The position numbers and the translations under genes are program-made. This document shows, one piece after another, positions 6,734 through 12,953 of a stretch of 12,953 nucleotides of DNA (position 1 is the stretch's first letter; the number at the start of each line of letters is the position of its first letter). Source of the DNA: Betaproteobacteria bacterium. GTDB taxonomy: Bacteria; Pseudomonadota; Gammaproteobacteria; Burkholderiales; SG8-39. The notes beneath the pieces were generated by a model. That model was not told the origin of the DNA. It searched no databases and saw only the letters and a list, made by a program, of their open reading frames with translations. Location of the stretch: assembly GCA_016867955.1 (NCBI GenBank), contig VGIE01000021.1:1-12953 (forward strand), read 5' to 3'.

Positions 6734-8023
6734 CTAATAGCCCGCCAGACGCGGCAACCATAGCACGATGGCAGGAAACAGGATCAACAGCAGCAAGGCA
6801 ATCAACAGTGCCACGAAGAATGGCAGGAGTTCTCGCACGATGGCGCCGATTGGAGCGTCCGTGATCGCCCTGACGACGAAGAGCAGCATGCCGTAGGGTG
6901 GAGTCGTCAATCCGATCATCATGTTGACGATGATCACGATGCCGAAATGCACCGGGTCGATGCCCAGCGATTTGACAGTGGGAAGCAGGATGGGGACGAG
7001 CACCAGCAGCAGGATCGTTGTGTCCAGAAAGCAGCCCAGGACGAGAAACACCAGATTCACCACCAGCAGGAAAGCGAGCGGCGCCAACTGCATCTGCCCC
7101 AGCCACGCCGCCAGATCCGCTGGGACGCGTTCGATCACGATGGCATAGTTGAATACGAACGCGCCCGCGATCAGCAGCGAGATGGCTGCCACCATGCGCA
7201 CCGTCTCCAGCGTCATGCGGTAAAGCGCGGATATGCCCACCGCGCGGTACACCAGGCAGGCCAGGATCAGCGCGTGCAGCCCGGCGACCGCCGCCGCCTC
7301 GGTGGGCGTGAACACCCCCGAGTAGATGCCGGCCAGCAGGACCACCGGCAGGGACAGGGCCGGCAGCGCCCGGATGGTTGCGCGCACCACGGCGTGCAGT
7401 GCCGCCGGCGGTTCCGCAGGCAATCCGCGCAGATGCGCGATCAGCACGATGATTGCCATCAGCAATAACGTCATCAGCAGGCCGGGAAGTACCCCACCTA
7501 GGAACAGCGCTCCAAGCGACGTTCCGGACACCAGCGAGAACAACACCATCGGGATCGACGGCGGGATGATGGGCCCGATGGTGGCCGAGGACACCACCAC
7601 CGCGGCCGCGAACTCCGGGGTGTATTTCTTGTCCGCGGTCATGATCCTGATCGTGACCGCACCCGGCCCCGCGGCATCCGCGATCGCGCTGCCGCTCATG
7701 CCGGAGAAGATCAGGCTCACCACCACGTCGACGTGCGCCAGGCCACCGCGGAAACGGCCCATCAGCGTGTGGCAGAAATCCACCAGCCGGTCGGTGATCG
7801 CGCCCGAGTTCATGACGTTGGCCGCGAAGATGAACAGCGGCACCGCCAGCAGCACATAGTTGCTGAACAGGGTGTTCATGATCTGCTCGGCGGGCAGTCC
7901 GAGATCCTGGCGCGTAATGACAAAATAGCAGATGCCGCTGGCAATCATGGCCAGCCCGATCGGGGCATGCAGGAGCATCAGGCCGAAAAATGCGCCGAGC
8001 ATGACCGCCAGCGAAAGGCTCAT
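6734..8023 (-). CDS. dctM: TRAP transporter large permease subunit (DctM family)
   Basis: A 429-residue, extremely hydrophobic protein of the length usual for DctM. This subunit forms the cytoplasmic-membrane transport channel and couples solute uptake to an ion gradient, working with DctQ and the periplasmic DctP. It begins with the typical family N-terminus MSLSLAVMLGAFFGLMLLHAPIGLA-like helix. The conserved cytoplasmic-face and loop segments GMSGSAIADAAGPGAV and IGPIIPPSIPMVLF are present, as is the late IGLTTPPYGMLLFV motif. About 11-12 membrane helices can be counted. ATG 8023 is preferred over an in-frame ATG at 8056 because the latter would overlap the dctQ end and add charged residues before the first helix. 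A GGAG ribosome site sits about 13 bases upstream. The gene starts only four bases after the dctQ stop, so translation of the two is probably coupled. Confidence 0.95.
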   Translation of the reverse strand: MSLSLAVMLGAFFGLMLLHAPIGLAMIASGICYFVITRQDLGLPAEQIMNTLFSNYVLLAVPLFIFAANVMNSGAITDRLVDFCHTLMGRFRGGLAHVDVVVSLIFSGMSGSAIADAAGPGAVTIRIMTADKKYTPEFAAAVVVSSATIGPIIPPSIPMVLFSLVSGTSLGALFLGGVLPGLLMTLLLMAIIVLIAHLRGLPAEPPAALHAVVRATIRALPALSLPVVLLAGIYSGVFTPTEAAAVAGLHALILACLVYRAVGISALYRMTLETVRMVAAISLLIAGAFVFNYAIVIERVPADLAAWLGQMQLAPLAFLLVVNLVFLVLGCFLDTTILLLVLVPILLPTVKSLGIDPVHFGIVIIVNMMIGLTTPPYGMLLFVVRAITDAPIGAIVRELLPFFVALLIALLLLILFPAIVLWLPRLAGY

Positions 8024-8027
8024 GCGC

Positions 8028-8504
8028 TCAGAGACTCCGCTGCCATCGCGGGCCAAGAAGACCGATCAGGCGCCACGCCGACCGTGCGACTACCGCAACA
8101 AGAAATATCAGAAAGCACGAGAACACCCACTTGAACGGCCAACTGAGCACCGGTGTGCGCTGCCGCAGCGTGGCGAGGAAGTCGTAAGTATCTGGCACGG
8201 CAGCGGCAAACAGCCCGCCGACCGCCAGGGTGGCAATGATCAGGCTGGCGCGGCGGGCCTGATGACCCAGCTTGCCGTAGACGATGTCGATGGTCACGTG
8301 CTCGCGGTCGCGAACCAGGAAGGCGCAGCCCAGGAAAAGGGTCCAGATAAATGACATGAGGGACACTTCCTCGCTGATGGAAGAAGGGCTGTTGAGCACA
8401 TAGCGCGAGAAAACCTGATACAGGAATGTCACGAACATGATCCCGAACAACGCCACGACGACGATTTCGACGCCTCGGGAAAGCAGATCGGCGATGCGTT
8501 TCAT
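8028..8504 (-). CDS. dctQ: TRAP transporter small permease subunit (DctQ family)
   Basis: A 158-residue membrane protein with four predicted helices: roughly residues 10-32 (VEIVVVALFGIMFVTF), 48-68 (SFIWTLFLGCAFLV), 85-105 (ASLIIATLAVGGLFAA) and 125-148 (FKWVFSCFLIFLVAVV). The family hallmark F-S-R-Y-V-L-N, the following S-x-x-E-E stretch and the charged RDREHVTID after helix 2 are all present. DctQ is required with DctM for TRAP uptake. ATG 8504 is chosen because it puts a short positively charged N-terminus (MKRIADLL) before helix 1. Starting at 8573 would translate through an intergenic hairpin and give an unlikely leader. It lies between dctP and dctM in the standard P-Q-M order. Confidence 0.93.
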   Translation of the reverse strand: MKRIADLLSRGVEIVVVALFGIMFVTFLYQVFSRYVLNSPSSISEEVSLMSFIWTLFLGCAFLVRDREHVTIDIVYGKLGHQARRASLIIATLAVGGLFAAAVPDTYDFLATLRQRTPVLSWPFKWVFSCFLIFLVAVVARSAWRLIGLLGPRWQRSL

Positions 8505-8534
8505 GTGGATTCTCGGGGCGCAGGCCGGAAAGAC

Positions 8535-8563
8535 CCGCCGTCCGCCCTCGGCTGGACGGGCGG
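8535..8563 (-). other. Hairpin between dctP and dctQ
   Basis: CCGCCGTCC (8535-8543) pairs with GGACGG-CGG (8554-8563, one bulged G) around a 10-base loop, 30 bases after the dctP stop as read on the minus strand. The minus-strand RNA then reads GUCUUUCC, only a short U-run. Such structures after a binding-protein gene often protect the upstream message or cause partial termination, giving more DctP than permease. That role is inferred from position. Confidence 0.4.
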
Positions 8564-8592
8564 CGGTTGCCACCTCATGGCCACTGGCCTGC

Positions 8593-9600
8593 TTACTTGA
8601 TCGCCGCGATCTGCTCCATCATGCCCGGCACCCAGACCTTGGCGTATGCGGACTCACGGTACTTCTTCTGCGCGAACTCGCGGAACGCCTCCCGGTCCGG
8701 GTTGGTGATCACCAAGCCCTTGGAGCGGAAGTACGCCACGCTTTCGCCTTCCTCCCGGAGGCGATTGTCGTCGTTGAACTTTGCCGCGACCACCGTGGCA
8801 TCACGGATTCTGGCCTGCTCATTGGGCGTCAACGTACCCCATACCTTGTTCGACACGCCAAGGTAGAGCGGAAAAATAATATGCCCGGTGAGCGAGATTT
8901 CCTTGAGCACCTCCTCCAGCTTGATCTGGCGCAGGGTCGAGAAAGCATTGTCCTGCGCATCGATCGTGCCGGTCTTGAGCGCGAGGTAAATCTCCTGGAA
9001 GCCGAGCGGCGTGGGGTTGGCCCCCAGCGATTCGCCGAGGAACAGCCATTCCTTGGCGGGCGGCATGCGCATCTTGACGCCCTTGAGATCGGCTGGCGTC
9101 CTGACGTTCTTGACTTCCCGCATGCCGACATGACGCATGCCGAGGTAAAACGGCGTCAGCAGCTGCACCCCGCTCGCGGAAGCGACCTTGGTGCGCATCC
9201 ATTCGCCGATCTTGCCCTCGCCCAGTTTTCGCAAATGGTCCACGTCGCGGATCACATACGGCACCGTGAATATCGACAGTTCGGGCGTGTCGGGCGAAAG
9301 GTCCTGATAGGTCAAATGGACCAGTTCGAGATTGCCGCGCTGCAGGGCGGCCAACTCGGTACCCTGCTTGAACAGCGATGCCGACGGGTAGATCTGGACA
9401 TCGAACCGTCCGGGCAGCGCTTTGTCCAACTCCGCCTTGAACACCTCCATGCCGCGGATGTGCCAGTCCCCCGGCGACGCCGCGTTCGAATAGCGCATCT
9501 GAACTCGTGCCTGCGCGGCTGCATCCCCGGCGGACAAGCCGCTCGCCACCAGTGTTGCCAATGCTGCACCTGCAAGAATCCGCCGACTGATGAAATTCAT
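8593..9600 (-). CDS. dctP: TRAP transporter periplasmic solute-binding protein (DctP family)
   Basis: A 335-residue secreted protein with an N-terminal signal peptide: MNFISRR, a hydrophobic stretch to about residue 24, and likely cleavage near A-Q-A at 29-31. The S-R-R-I-L start loosely resembles a twin-arginine signal, so Tat export is possible though Sec is simpler. The mature protein shows DctP landmarks in order: the MRYSNAASPGDWH beta-strand, the GTELAALQRGNLEL segment, the strand with Arg178 in LKGVKMRMP (equivalent to the carboxylate-binding Arg of TRAP binding proteins such as SiaP), and the LALKTGTIDAQDN motif. The conserved Arg means an organic acid is the expected ligand. A strong ribosome site (GAGGAGGAGAT) precedes ATG 9600. 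Gene order dctP-dctQ-dctM is standard, and the downstream hydroxy-acid dehydrogenase suggests a 2-hydroxy acid as cargo (inference). Confidence 0.95.
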   Translation of the reverse strand: MNFISRRILAGAALATLVASGLSAGDAAAQARVQMRYSNAASPGDWHIRGMEVFKAELDKALPGRFDVQIYPSASLFKQGTELAALQRGNLELVHLTYQDLSPDTPELSIFTVPYVIRDVDHLRKLGEGKIGEWMRTKVASASGVQLLTPFYLGMRHVGMREVKNVRTPADLKGVKMRMPPAKEWLFLGESLGANPTPLGFQEIYLALKTGTIDAQDNAFSTLRQIKLEEVLKEISLTGHIIFPLYLGVSNKVWGTLTPNEQARIRDATVVAAKFNDDNRLREEGESVAYFRSKGLVITNPDREAFREFAQKKYRESAYAKVWVPGMMEQIAAIK

Positions 9601-9695
9601 GATCTCCTCCTCAAGATAGAACTGAATTGGTCATTGCGGCTCTCTCCCCTGCCGCCGCTGGCAGCCTGCGCTCGGCCGGCTGCAGTGCAACCCAT

Positions 9696-9723
9696 ACTTT
9701 ACTTGATTTCCCCACGGCGTAAA
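9696..9723 (-). promoter_or_regulatory. Possible promoter ahead of dctP
   Basis: On the minus strand TTTACG (9723-9718, four of six to the -35) is followed after 16 bases by TAAAGT (9701-9696, four of six to the -10). It lies in the 152-base gap between the EthD-domain gene and dctP, in a locally AT-richer patch of otherwise GC-rich DNA. An inverted repeat GCAGCC/GGCTGC (9661-9666 and 9678-9683) would fall in the leader RNA. This would let dctP be expressed separately from the EthD gene. Confidence 0.3.
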
Positions 9724-9752
9724 GCGTCGCGCGCCTGGAACGCACCGCCGGG

Positions 9753-10406
9753 TCAGATCACGATATTCACCCGTGCAATCAGCCGCTCGCACCCGCGCAC
9801 CGAATCGGCGAGGCGCACGCGATGCTCGCGCTCCTCGATCGAGCGCACCTGCCGCTCTGCCTCGGCATCGTTGTCGAACCACAAGGACTCGACGGCGTCG
9901 AAGAGGCTGGCGCGCTGGCCAGCGGCGGCGCCGGTGATCGCGAGGTACACCTCGCGGCCCTTCGCCACGCCGGTGCGTTTGTCGTCAAGCAGCGCCCCGG
10001 CGAGCGCAGCCGGCGCGCGCATGGGTGCCAGACGCATGAAAGTCAGCAGGCGGACACCCGAACCGTCGGTGCGGCCATCAGCCAGCACGCACTCGCACAG
10101 GGTCATGCCGAAGCCGGCATGGCTGATGAAGCGCCGTTCGTCCTCCCGAACGGTCACCTGGTAATGCTCGGACAGGAACGCGCGGTCCATGTCCAACATG
10201 GTTTCGGCATCGATCTGCGCGCAGGCGTCGAACCCCGGCCATGGCAGCAGGGTTTCGCCATCCCGCAGCACAGCATGGTTCTGCCAGTAGCGCTTCAATC
10301 CGACCAGCTGGCTGACCACCCTGGCATGCGAAATGCGCCAATGCTCCTGGAACTGCGTGATGGTGAGATCCTTCTTGCGCGGGGCACATCCGAAACGACT
10401 GAGCAT
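9753..10406 (-). CDS. EthD-domain protein, probably two ferredoxin-like (dimeric alpha/beta barrel) domains
   Basis: A 217-residue soluble protein. Residues about 1-100 match the EthD pattern: an F-x-x-x-W-x-x-x-H signature at F19, W23 and H27 (FQEHWRISH), followed by a helix and the KRYWQNH segment. Residues about 115-205 look like a second, degenerate copy: a strand LLTFMRLAPM, then a later segment SLFDAVESLWFDNDAEAERQV. EthD was first described in an ethyl-tert-butyl-ether degradation cluster beside a P450. Its chemistry is still poorly defined, and family members are often small lyases, isomerases or accessory proteins. ATG 10406 has a GGAGAAAG ribosome site directly upstream. The gene is first in the minus-strand unit, 152 bases before dctP, so it probably belongs to the same catabolic module. 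I cannot name the reaction. Confidence 0.78.
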   Translation of the reverse strand: MLSRFGCAPRKKDLTITQFQEHWRISHARVVSQLVGLKRYWQNHAVLRDGETLLPWPGFDACAQIDAETMLDMDRAFLSEHYQVTVREDERRFISHAGFGMTLCECVLADGRTDGSGVRLLTFMRLAPMRAPAALAGALLDDKRTGVAKGREVYLAITGAAAGQRASLFDAVESLWFDNDAEAERQVRSIEEREHRVRLADSVRGCERLIARVNIVI

Positions 10407-10461
10407 GCTTTCTCCGTTGGTTGGGGAGCCGAATTAACGCGGAATGCGTTCTTTCATCAGG

Positions 10462-10489
10462 ATCAGAGGCTTCTTGTGACAGGTGTCAA
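10462..10489 (-). promoter_or_regulatory. Promoter for the EthD/TRAP unit
   Basis: On the minus strand a perfect TTGACA -35 box (10489-10484) is followed after 16 bases by TCTGAT (10467-10462, four of six to TATAAT). Transcription would start near 10455, leaving a leader of about 50 bases before the EthD-gene ATG at 10406. The -35 box lies inside two overlapping palindromes, described separately. Confidence 0.5.
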
Positions 10490-10497
10490 CACGTGTT
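10477..10497. promoter_or_regulatory. Overlapping palindromes on the minus-strand -35 box (candidate operator)
   Basis: TGACAGGTGTCA (10477-10488) has 5-base arms around GG. It is followed, sharing one base, by the perfect 10-base palindrome AACACGTGTT (10488-10497). The shared region contains the minus-strand TTGACA, so a dimeric regulator bound here would block the EthD/TRAP promoter. It is about 60 bases upstream of the + strand promoter, where an activator could also act on the ABC-transporter unit. Which protein binds is unknown; the only regulator gene in the window is the TetR family one at the left edge. Confidence 0.4.
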
Positions 10498-10557
10498 TGA
10501 AGGGTGAAAGGCAGCCGATACCCATTTGCGCCAATGGAATTCTCCCCCGCAAATCGC

Positions 10558-10586
10558 TTGACGCGTGCTTATTCTATTGAAAGAAT
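10558..10586 (+). promoter_or_regulatory. Promoter for the binding-protein/livH/livM unit
   Basis: TTGACG (10558-10563, five of six) and AAGAAT (10581-10586, four of six) are separated by exactly 17 bases, in a clearly AT-rich patch. The predicted start near 10593 gives a leader of about 40 bases before ATG 10634. ATTCT (10571-10575) and AGAAT (10582-10586) form a short inverted repeat overlapping the -10 and could be part of an operator. Confidence 0.5.
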
Positions 10587-10633
10587 CTAGTCCTGCCGTT
10601 TTTTTCAATGTCTCACTTAGGGGACCTCACGCC

Positions 10634-11758
10634 ATGAAGTCGAACCTGATTCGTATCGCCGTTGCCGCAGCGCTGGCCATGGCCGCCACGGCCGGCACCG
10701 CCGCCGACCGCAAGATCGTCATCCTCCAGGCGCTAACCGGGGGCGCGGCGTTCGTCGGCGTGCCCGCTGCCGACGGCATGAAGTACGCCATCGACGAATT
10801 GAACGCCAAAAAGTTCCTCGGCAACGATCGCATCGTCTACGAAGTGGCCGACAGCGCTTCGGCCCGCCCCCAGGCGATGGCAGCGATCACACGCTACGCC
10901 GCAGATCCCAATGTGCTGTTCATCCTGGGCCCCACCACCGCAGTCGAGGCGATTCCGTCCGCCGGGGTCGCCAACGACGCCAAGATCCCGATGAAGGCCA
11001 TGACCAACGCGGTCGCAATGCTCAACGCCGGCCCGTGGGGATTCATCTCAGCGCAACCGCCGCTGATCACCATGCCGCAACTGGGCGACTACGTGTTGCA
11101 GAAGGTAAAGCCGAAGAGCTGCGCCACCGTGCGCTTCACCGACAACGAGGCGTACGTGGACCTCGAGCGCATTTTCGTCGAACACACCGAGCCCAAGGGC
11201 ATCAAGTTCGTGGATCGCTCGGGCATCCGCCAGGCCGACTCGGACTTTTCCGCTGTGGCCACGCGCATCATCGCCACCAAGCCCGACTGCGTCGTGCTGT
11301 TCACGCTGGGGCCCACGGCTGCCAACCTCGCCATCCAGTTGAAGCAGAACGGCCTGCCGCCTTCGGTGCAGCTGGTCGGCCAGACCGGCCTTGCGTCGCC
11401 GCAGCTGGTTTCCATCGGCGGCCAGGCGGTTGAAGGCGTCATCTTCAACACCGACTGGATCCCCGGCGGCGGCAGCATGCCTTCGGCCAGGGCGTTTAGC
11501 GAGGCCTACAAGGCGAAGACCGGCAAGGACGCCGACAACTGGGCGGCACTCGGATACAGCTACGTCCAGGTGATGGCCACCGCAATCAAGGCGGCGTCGC
11601 CCAACCCGACGCGCCAGAAGATCATGGAAGCCATGCACAAGACCAAGGACGTGCCGGTGGTCGTGGGCAACGGCAAGTACAGCTATGTCAACCGCATCCC
11701 GCATTACGGCTCGGGCTTCCTGCAGGTGAAGGGCGGACAGTTCGTCGTCGCGCCGTAG
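10634..11758 (+). CDS. Branched-chain-amino-acid-type (HAAT) ABC transporter periplasmic binding protein
   Basis: A 374-residue secreted protein with a signal peptide (MKSNLIRIAV, Ala-rich core, cleavage near residue 23-24 before DRK). The mature part has the type I periplasmic-binding fold of the LivK/Peripla_BP_6 family. It opens with strand IVILQALTGGAAFVGVPAADGMKYAIDELN, and then has VLFILGPTTAVEAIP, the KPDCVVLFTLGPTAANL strand-helix and a C-terminal domain ending PHYGSGFLQVKGGQF. Members bind amino acids, but many in soil proteobacteria bind aromatic or other carboxylates, so the name LivK would be too specific. ATG 10634 is chosen because it starts the signal peptide; an AGGGGA ribosome site lies about 10 bases upstream. 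It is first in the + strand unit and is followed by a terminator and then the permeases, a layout that yields excess binding protein. Confidence 0.92.
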   Translation: MKSNLIRIAVAAALAMAATAGTAADRKIVILQALTGGAAFVGVPAADGMKYAIDELNAKKFLGNDRIVYEVADSASARPQAMAAITRYAADPNVLFILGPTTAVEAIPSAGVANDAKIPMKAMTNAVAMLNAGPWGFISAQPPLITMPQLGDYVLQKVKPKSCATVRFTDNEAYVDLERIFVEHTEPKGIKFVDRSGIRQADSDFSAVATRIIATKPDCVVLFTLGPTAANLAIQLKQNGLPPSVQLVGQTGLASPQLVSIGGQAVEGVIFNTDWIPGGGSMPSARAFSEAYKAKTGKDADNWAALGYSYVQVMATAIKAASPNPTRQKIMEAMHKTKDVPVVVGNGKYSYVNRIPHYGSGFLQVKGGQFVVAP

Positions 11759-11779
11759 TCCGCCAGCACCATCCCCACT

Positions 11780-11812
11780 CGCCGGCGGAGGGCCTCCGCC
11801 GGCGTTGTTTTT
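11780..11812 (+). terminator. Strong intrinsic terminator after the ABC binding-protein gene
   Basis: CGCCGGCGGAG (11780-11790) and CTCCGCCGGCG (11794-11804) form a perfect 11-base-pair GC-rich stem with a 3-base loop, immediately followed by TTGTTTTT. It begins 21 bases after the stop codon. This is a textbook Rho-independent terminator. Since the permease genes lie just downstream on the same strand, it probably acts as a partial terminator, or the permeases have their own start. Confidence 0.88.
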
Positions 11813-11901
11813 CCGGCCAACCCAAACAGGTCATTGTGCTGGAGCGTACTGGCCGAAGGCTGTAACATGCCTTCTCGGCTCAGCTTGCGAGGCGAAACCA
11901 C

Positions 11902-12798
11902 ATGCTTGCCCAACAGATACTCAATGGCCTTGTGATCGGCGGCGTCTATGCGCTGTTCGCGCTGGGCTTCACCCTCATCTTCGGCATTCACCGCATCATG
12001 AACATGGCGCACGGCGCGGTGTTCATGGCGGGGGCCTTCATCGGCCTGTACACCGTGCGCGCCGGCCTGCCGCTGTGGGCGGCGCTGCCGGTGGCCATGA
12101 TCGGCGCCGGGCTGATCTCGATCGCGATCGAGGTGATCGCCTTCAAGCCGCTGCGCAAGCTCGCGCTCGCTGACGCCGAGCTCGCCTCGATCATCTCCAG
12201 CATCGGCGCGGGGCTAATCATCATGAGCATCGCGCAGTACATTTCCAAGACGGAGACCATGCGCTTTCCGTTCGGCACCGTGCCGCCCGACGCCATGACG
12301 ATGGCGGGGCTGCGCGTGACCATGCTGCAGGTGTTGATGCTGTTCTCCTCAGTCCTGCTGGTGGGACTGCTCGCCCTCTACCTGTACCGCACGGCGCAGG
12401 GCCGCCAGATCCGCGCCATCGCAGGCAACTTCCGCGCCGCGCAACTGCTCGGGGTCAACCCGAACATGATCTTCTACCAGACCTTCTTCCTGTGCGGCGC
12501 ACTCGCCGGCGCCGCTGGCGTGATGGTCGGCCTTGCGTTCAATGCCATCCAGTTCTTCATGGGCGAGCCGTTCATGCTGAAGGCGTTTACGGCCATCATC
12601 CTGGGAGGTCTGGGAAGCGTGCCGGGCGCCCTGGTGGGCGGCATCGTGCTCGGACTCCTGCAGGCGCTCTCTCAGGCCTACCTGCATCCCCTGCTCGTGG
12701 ATACGGTGATCTTCTCCACGCTCTTCGTCATCCTGCTTTTCCGGCCCGACGGCATCTTCGGGCAAAGCGCGCCGGAAGGCGTCACCAAACGCATCTAG
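11902..12798 (+). CDS. livH: Branched-chain amino acid-type ABC transporter permease (LivH family)
   Basis: A 298-residue integral membrane protein with about eight helices, normal for LivH. The N-terminal signature G-G-V-Y-A-L-F-A-L-G-F-T-L-I-F-G, followed by HRIMNMAHGAVFMAGAF, is diagnostic of the family. The cytoplasmic coupling loop QIRAIAGNFRAAQLLGVNPN is the EAA-like segment that docks on the ATPase. The late I-L-G-G-L-G-S-V-P-G-A-L-V-G-G segment is also typical. It pairs with the LivM-type subunit starting 19 bases downstream to form the channel; the two ATPases expected for this family are not in the window. ATG 11902 is preceded by a GAGGCG ribosome site. Substrate specificity is set by the upstream binding protein and is unknown. 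Confidence 0.93.
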   Translation: MLAQQILNGLVIGGVYALFALGFTLIFGIHRIMNMAHGAVFMAGAFIGLYTVRAGLPLWAALPVAMIGAGLISIAIEVIAFKPLRKLALADAELASIISSIGAGLIIMSIAQYISKTETMRFPFGTVPPDAMTMAGLRVTMLQVLMLFSSVLLVGLLALYLYRTAQGRQIRAIAGNFRAAQLLGVNPNMIFYQTFFLCGALAGAAGVMVGLAFNAIQFFMGEPFMLKAFTAIILGGLGSVPGALVGGIVLGLLQALSQAYLHPLLVDTVIFSTLFVILLFRPDGIFGQSAPEGVTKRI

Positions 12799-12817
12799 GC
12801 ACGGGATACTCCACATC

Positions 12818-12953
12818 ATGATGAGTTTCATCACCCCCCACCTGCCGCTGCTCGACCTGATCTTCATCGGGACCGGGTACGCGCTGAGCCAGGCCATCGT
12901 GTTTCGCGCCGGCACCTTCTCGGTGGCCACCTCCGGGTTCGCCGCCCTGGGGG
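12818..12953 (+). CDS. livM: Branched-chain amino acid-type ABC transporter permease (LivM family), 3' part beyond the window
   Basis: An open frame of 45 codons runs from ATG 12818 to the window end without a stop. After a short polar leader (MMSFITPHLPLLD) comes a helix LIFIGTGYALSQAIVFRAG and then TFSVATSGFAALG. This resembles the LivM N-terminal pattern of a hydrophobic helix followed by G-x-x-S-x-x-x-x-x-F-x-x-x-G. A second ATG directly follows at 12821 and either could be used. The gene begins 19 bases after the livH stop, the usual livH-livM arrangement. The assignment rests on this short piece plus position. Confidence 0.8.
   Translation, partial: MMSFITPHLPLLDLIFIGTGYALSQAIVFRAGTFSVATSGFAALG

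Noticed and set aside
5776..6864. + strand open frame of about 360 codons opposite the hydroxy-acid dehydrogenase
   Set aside because: It is antisense to a gene with a complete set of catalytic residues, and its Arg-rich translation has no fold pattern.
8437..10164. Very long + strand open frame (about 575 codons) antisense to dctQ, dctP and part of the EthD gene
   Set aside because: It is Arg/His/Gln-rich with no recognisable domain and runs opposite well-supported genes. It is a typical by-product of high-GC codon bias.
1..12953. Mobile elements, CRISPR arrays, tRNA or rRNA genes
   Set aside because: I saw no transposase or integrase motifs, no regularly spaced direct repeats, and no tRNA-like cloverleaf or rRNA sequence. 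All sizeable frames are accounted for by metabolic and transport genes.

Overview
The window is high-GC bacterial DNA, densely packed with genes. The mix of a Bug-free TRAP system, a branched-chain-amino-acid-type (HAAT) ABC importer, an EthD-like protein and stand-alone catabolic oxidoreductases fits a metabolically versatile proteobacterium. A soil or water betaproteobacterium (Burkholderiales-like) is my best guess, but this is inference from gene content and base composition; no rRNA or tRNA is present to fix it.

Left block, + strand, 1-5190: the 3' part of a TetR-family regulator, then an FMN-dependent nitronate-monooxygenase-family protein, a classical NAD-type short-chain dehydrogenase, and two tandem cytochrome P450-like genes (called P450 A and P450 B here). 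A and B are co-linear paralogues about half identical by eye. They share several departures from the P450 consensus: Asp for Glu in the K-helix ExxR motif, Gln for the I-helix acid, a short N-terminus, and a rewritten segment after the haem Cys. No ferredoxin or ferredoxin reductase lies in the window. This is the most interesting part of the window.

Middle block, - strand, 10406 down to 5461: EthD-domain protein, then dctP, dctQ and dctM (a complete TRAP transporter), then an FMN-dependent 2-hydroxy-acid dehydrogenase. Order and spacing suggest one transcription unit, probably with an extra promoter ahead of dctP. The likely job is periplasmic capture and uptake of an organic (perhaps hydroxy-) acid and its oxidation to the 2-oxo acid. 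The substrate cannot be read from sequence.

Right block, + strand, 10634 to the edge: a periplasmic Leu/Ile/Val-type binding protein, a strong intrinsic terminator, livH-like permease and the start of a livM-like permease. It diverges from the TRAP/EthD unit across a 227-base region. That region holds promoter-like elements on both strands and overlapping palindromes on the minus-strand -35 box, so the two uptake systems may be co-regulated.

The convergent gap 5191-5460 holds only hairpins. I see no insertion sequence, phage gene, CRISPR array, tRNA or rRNA.
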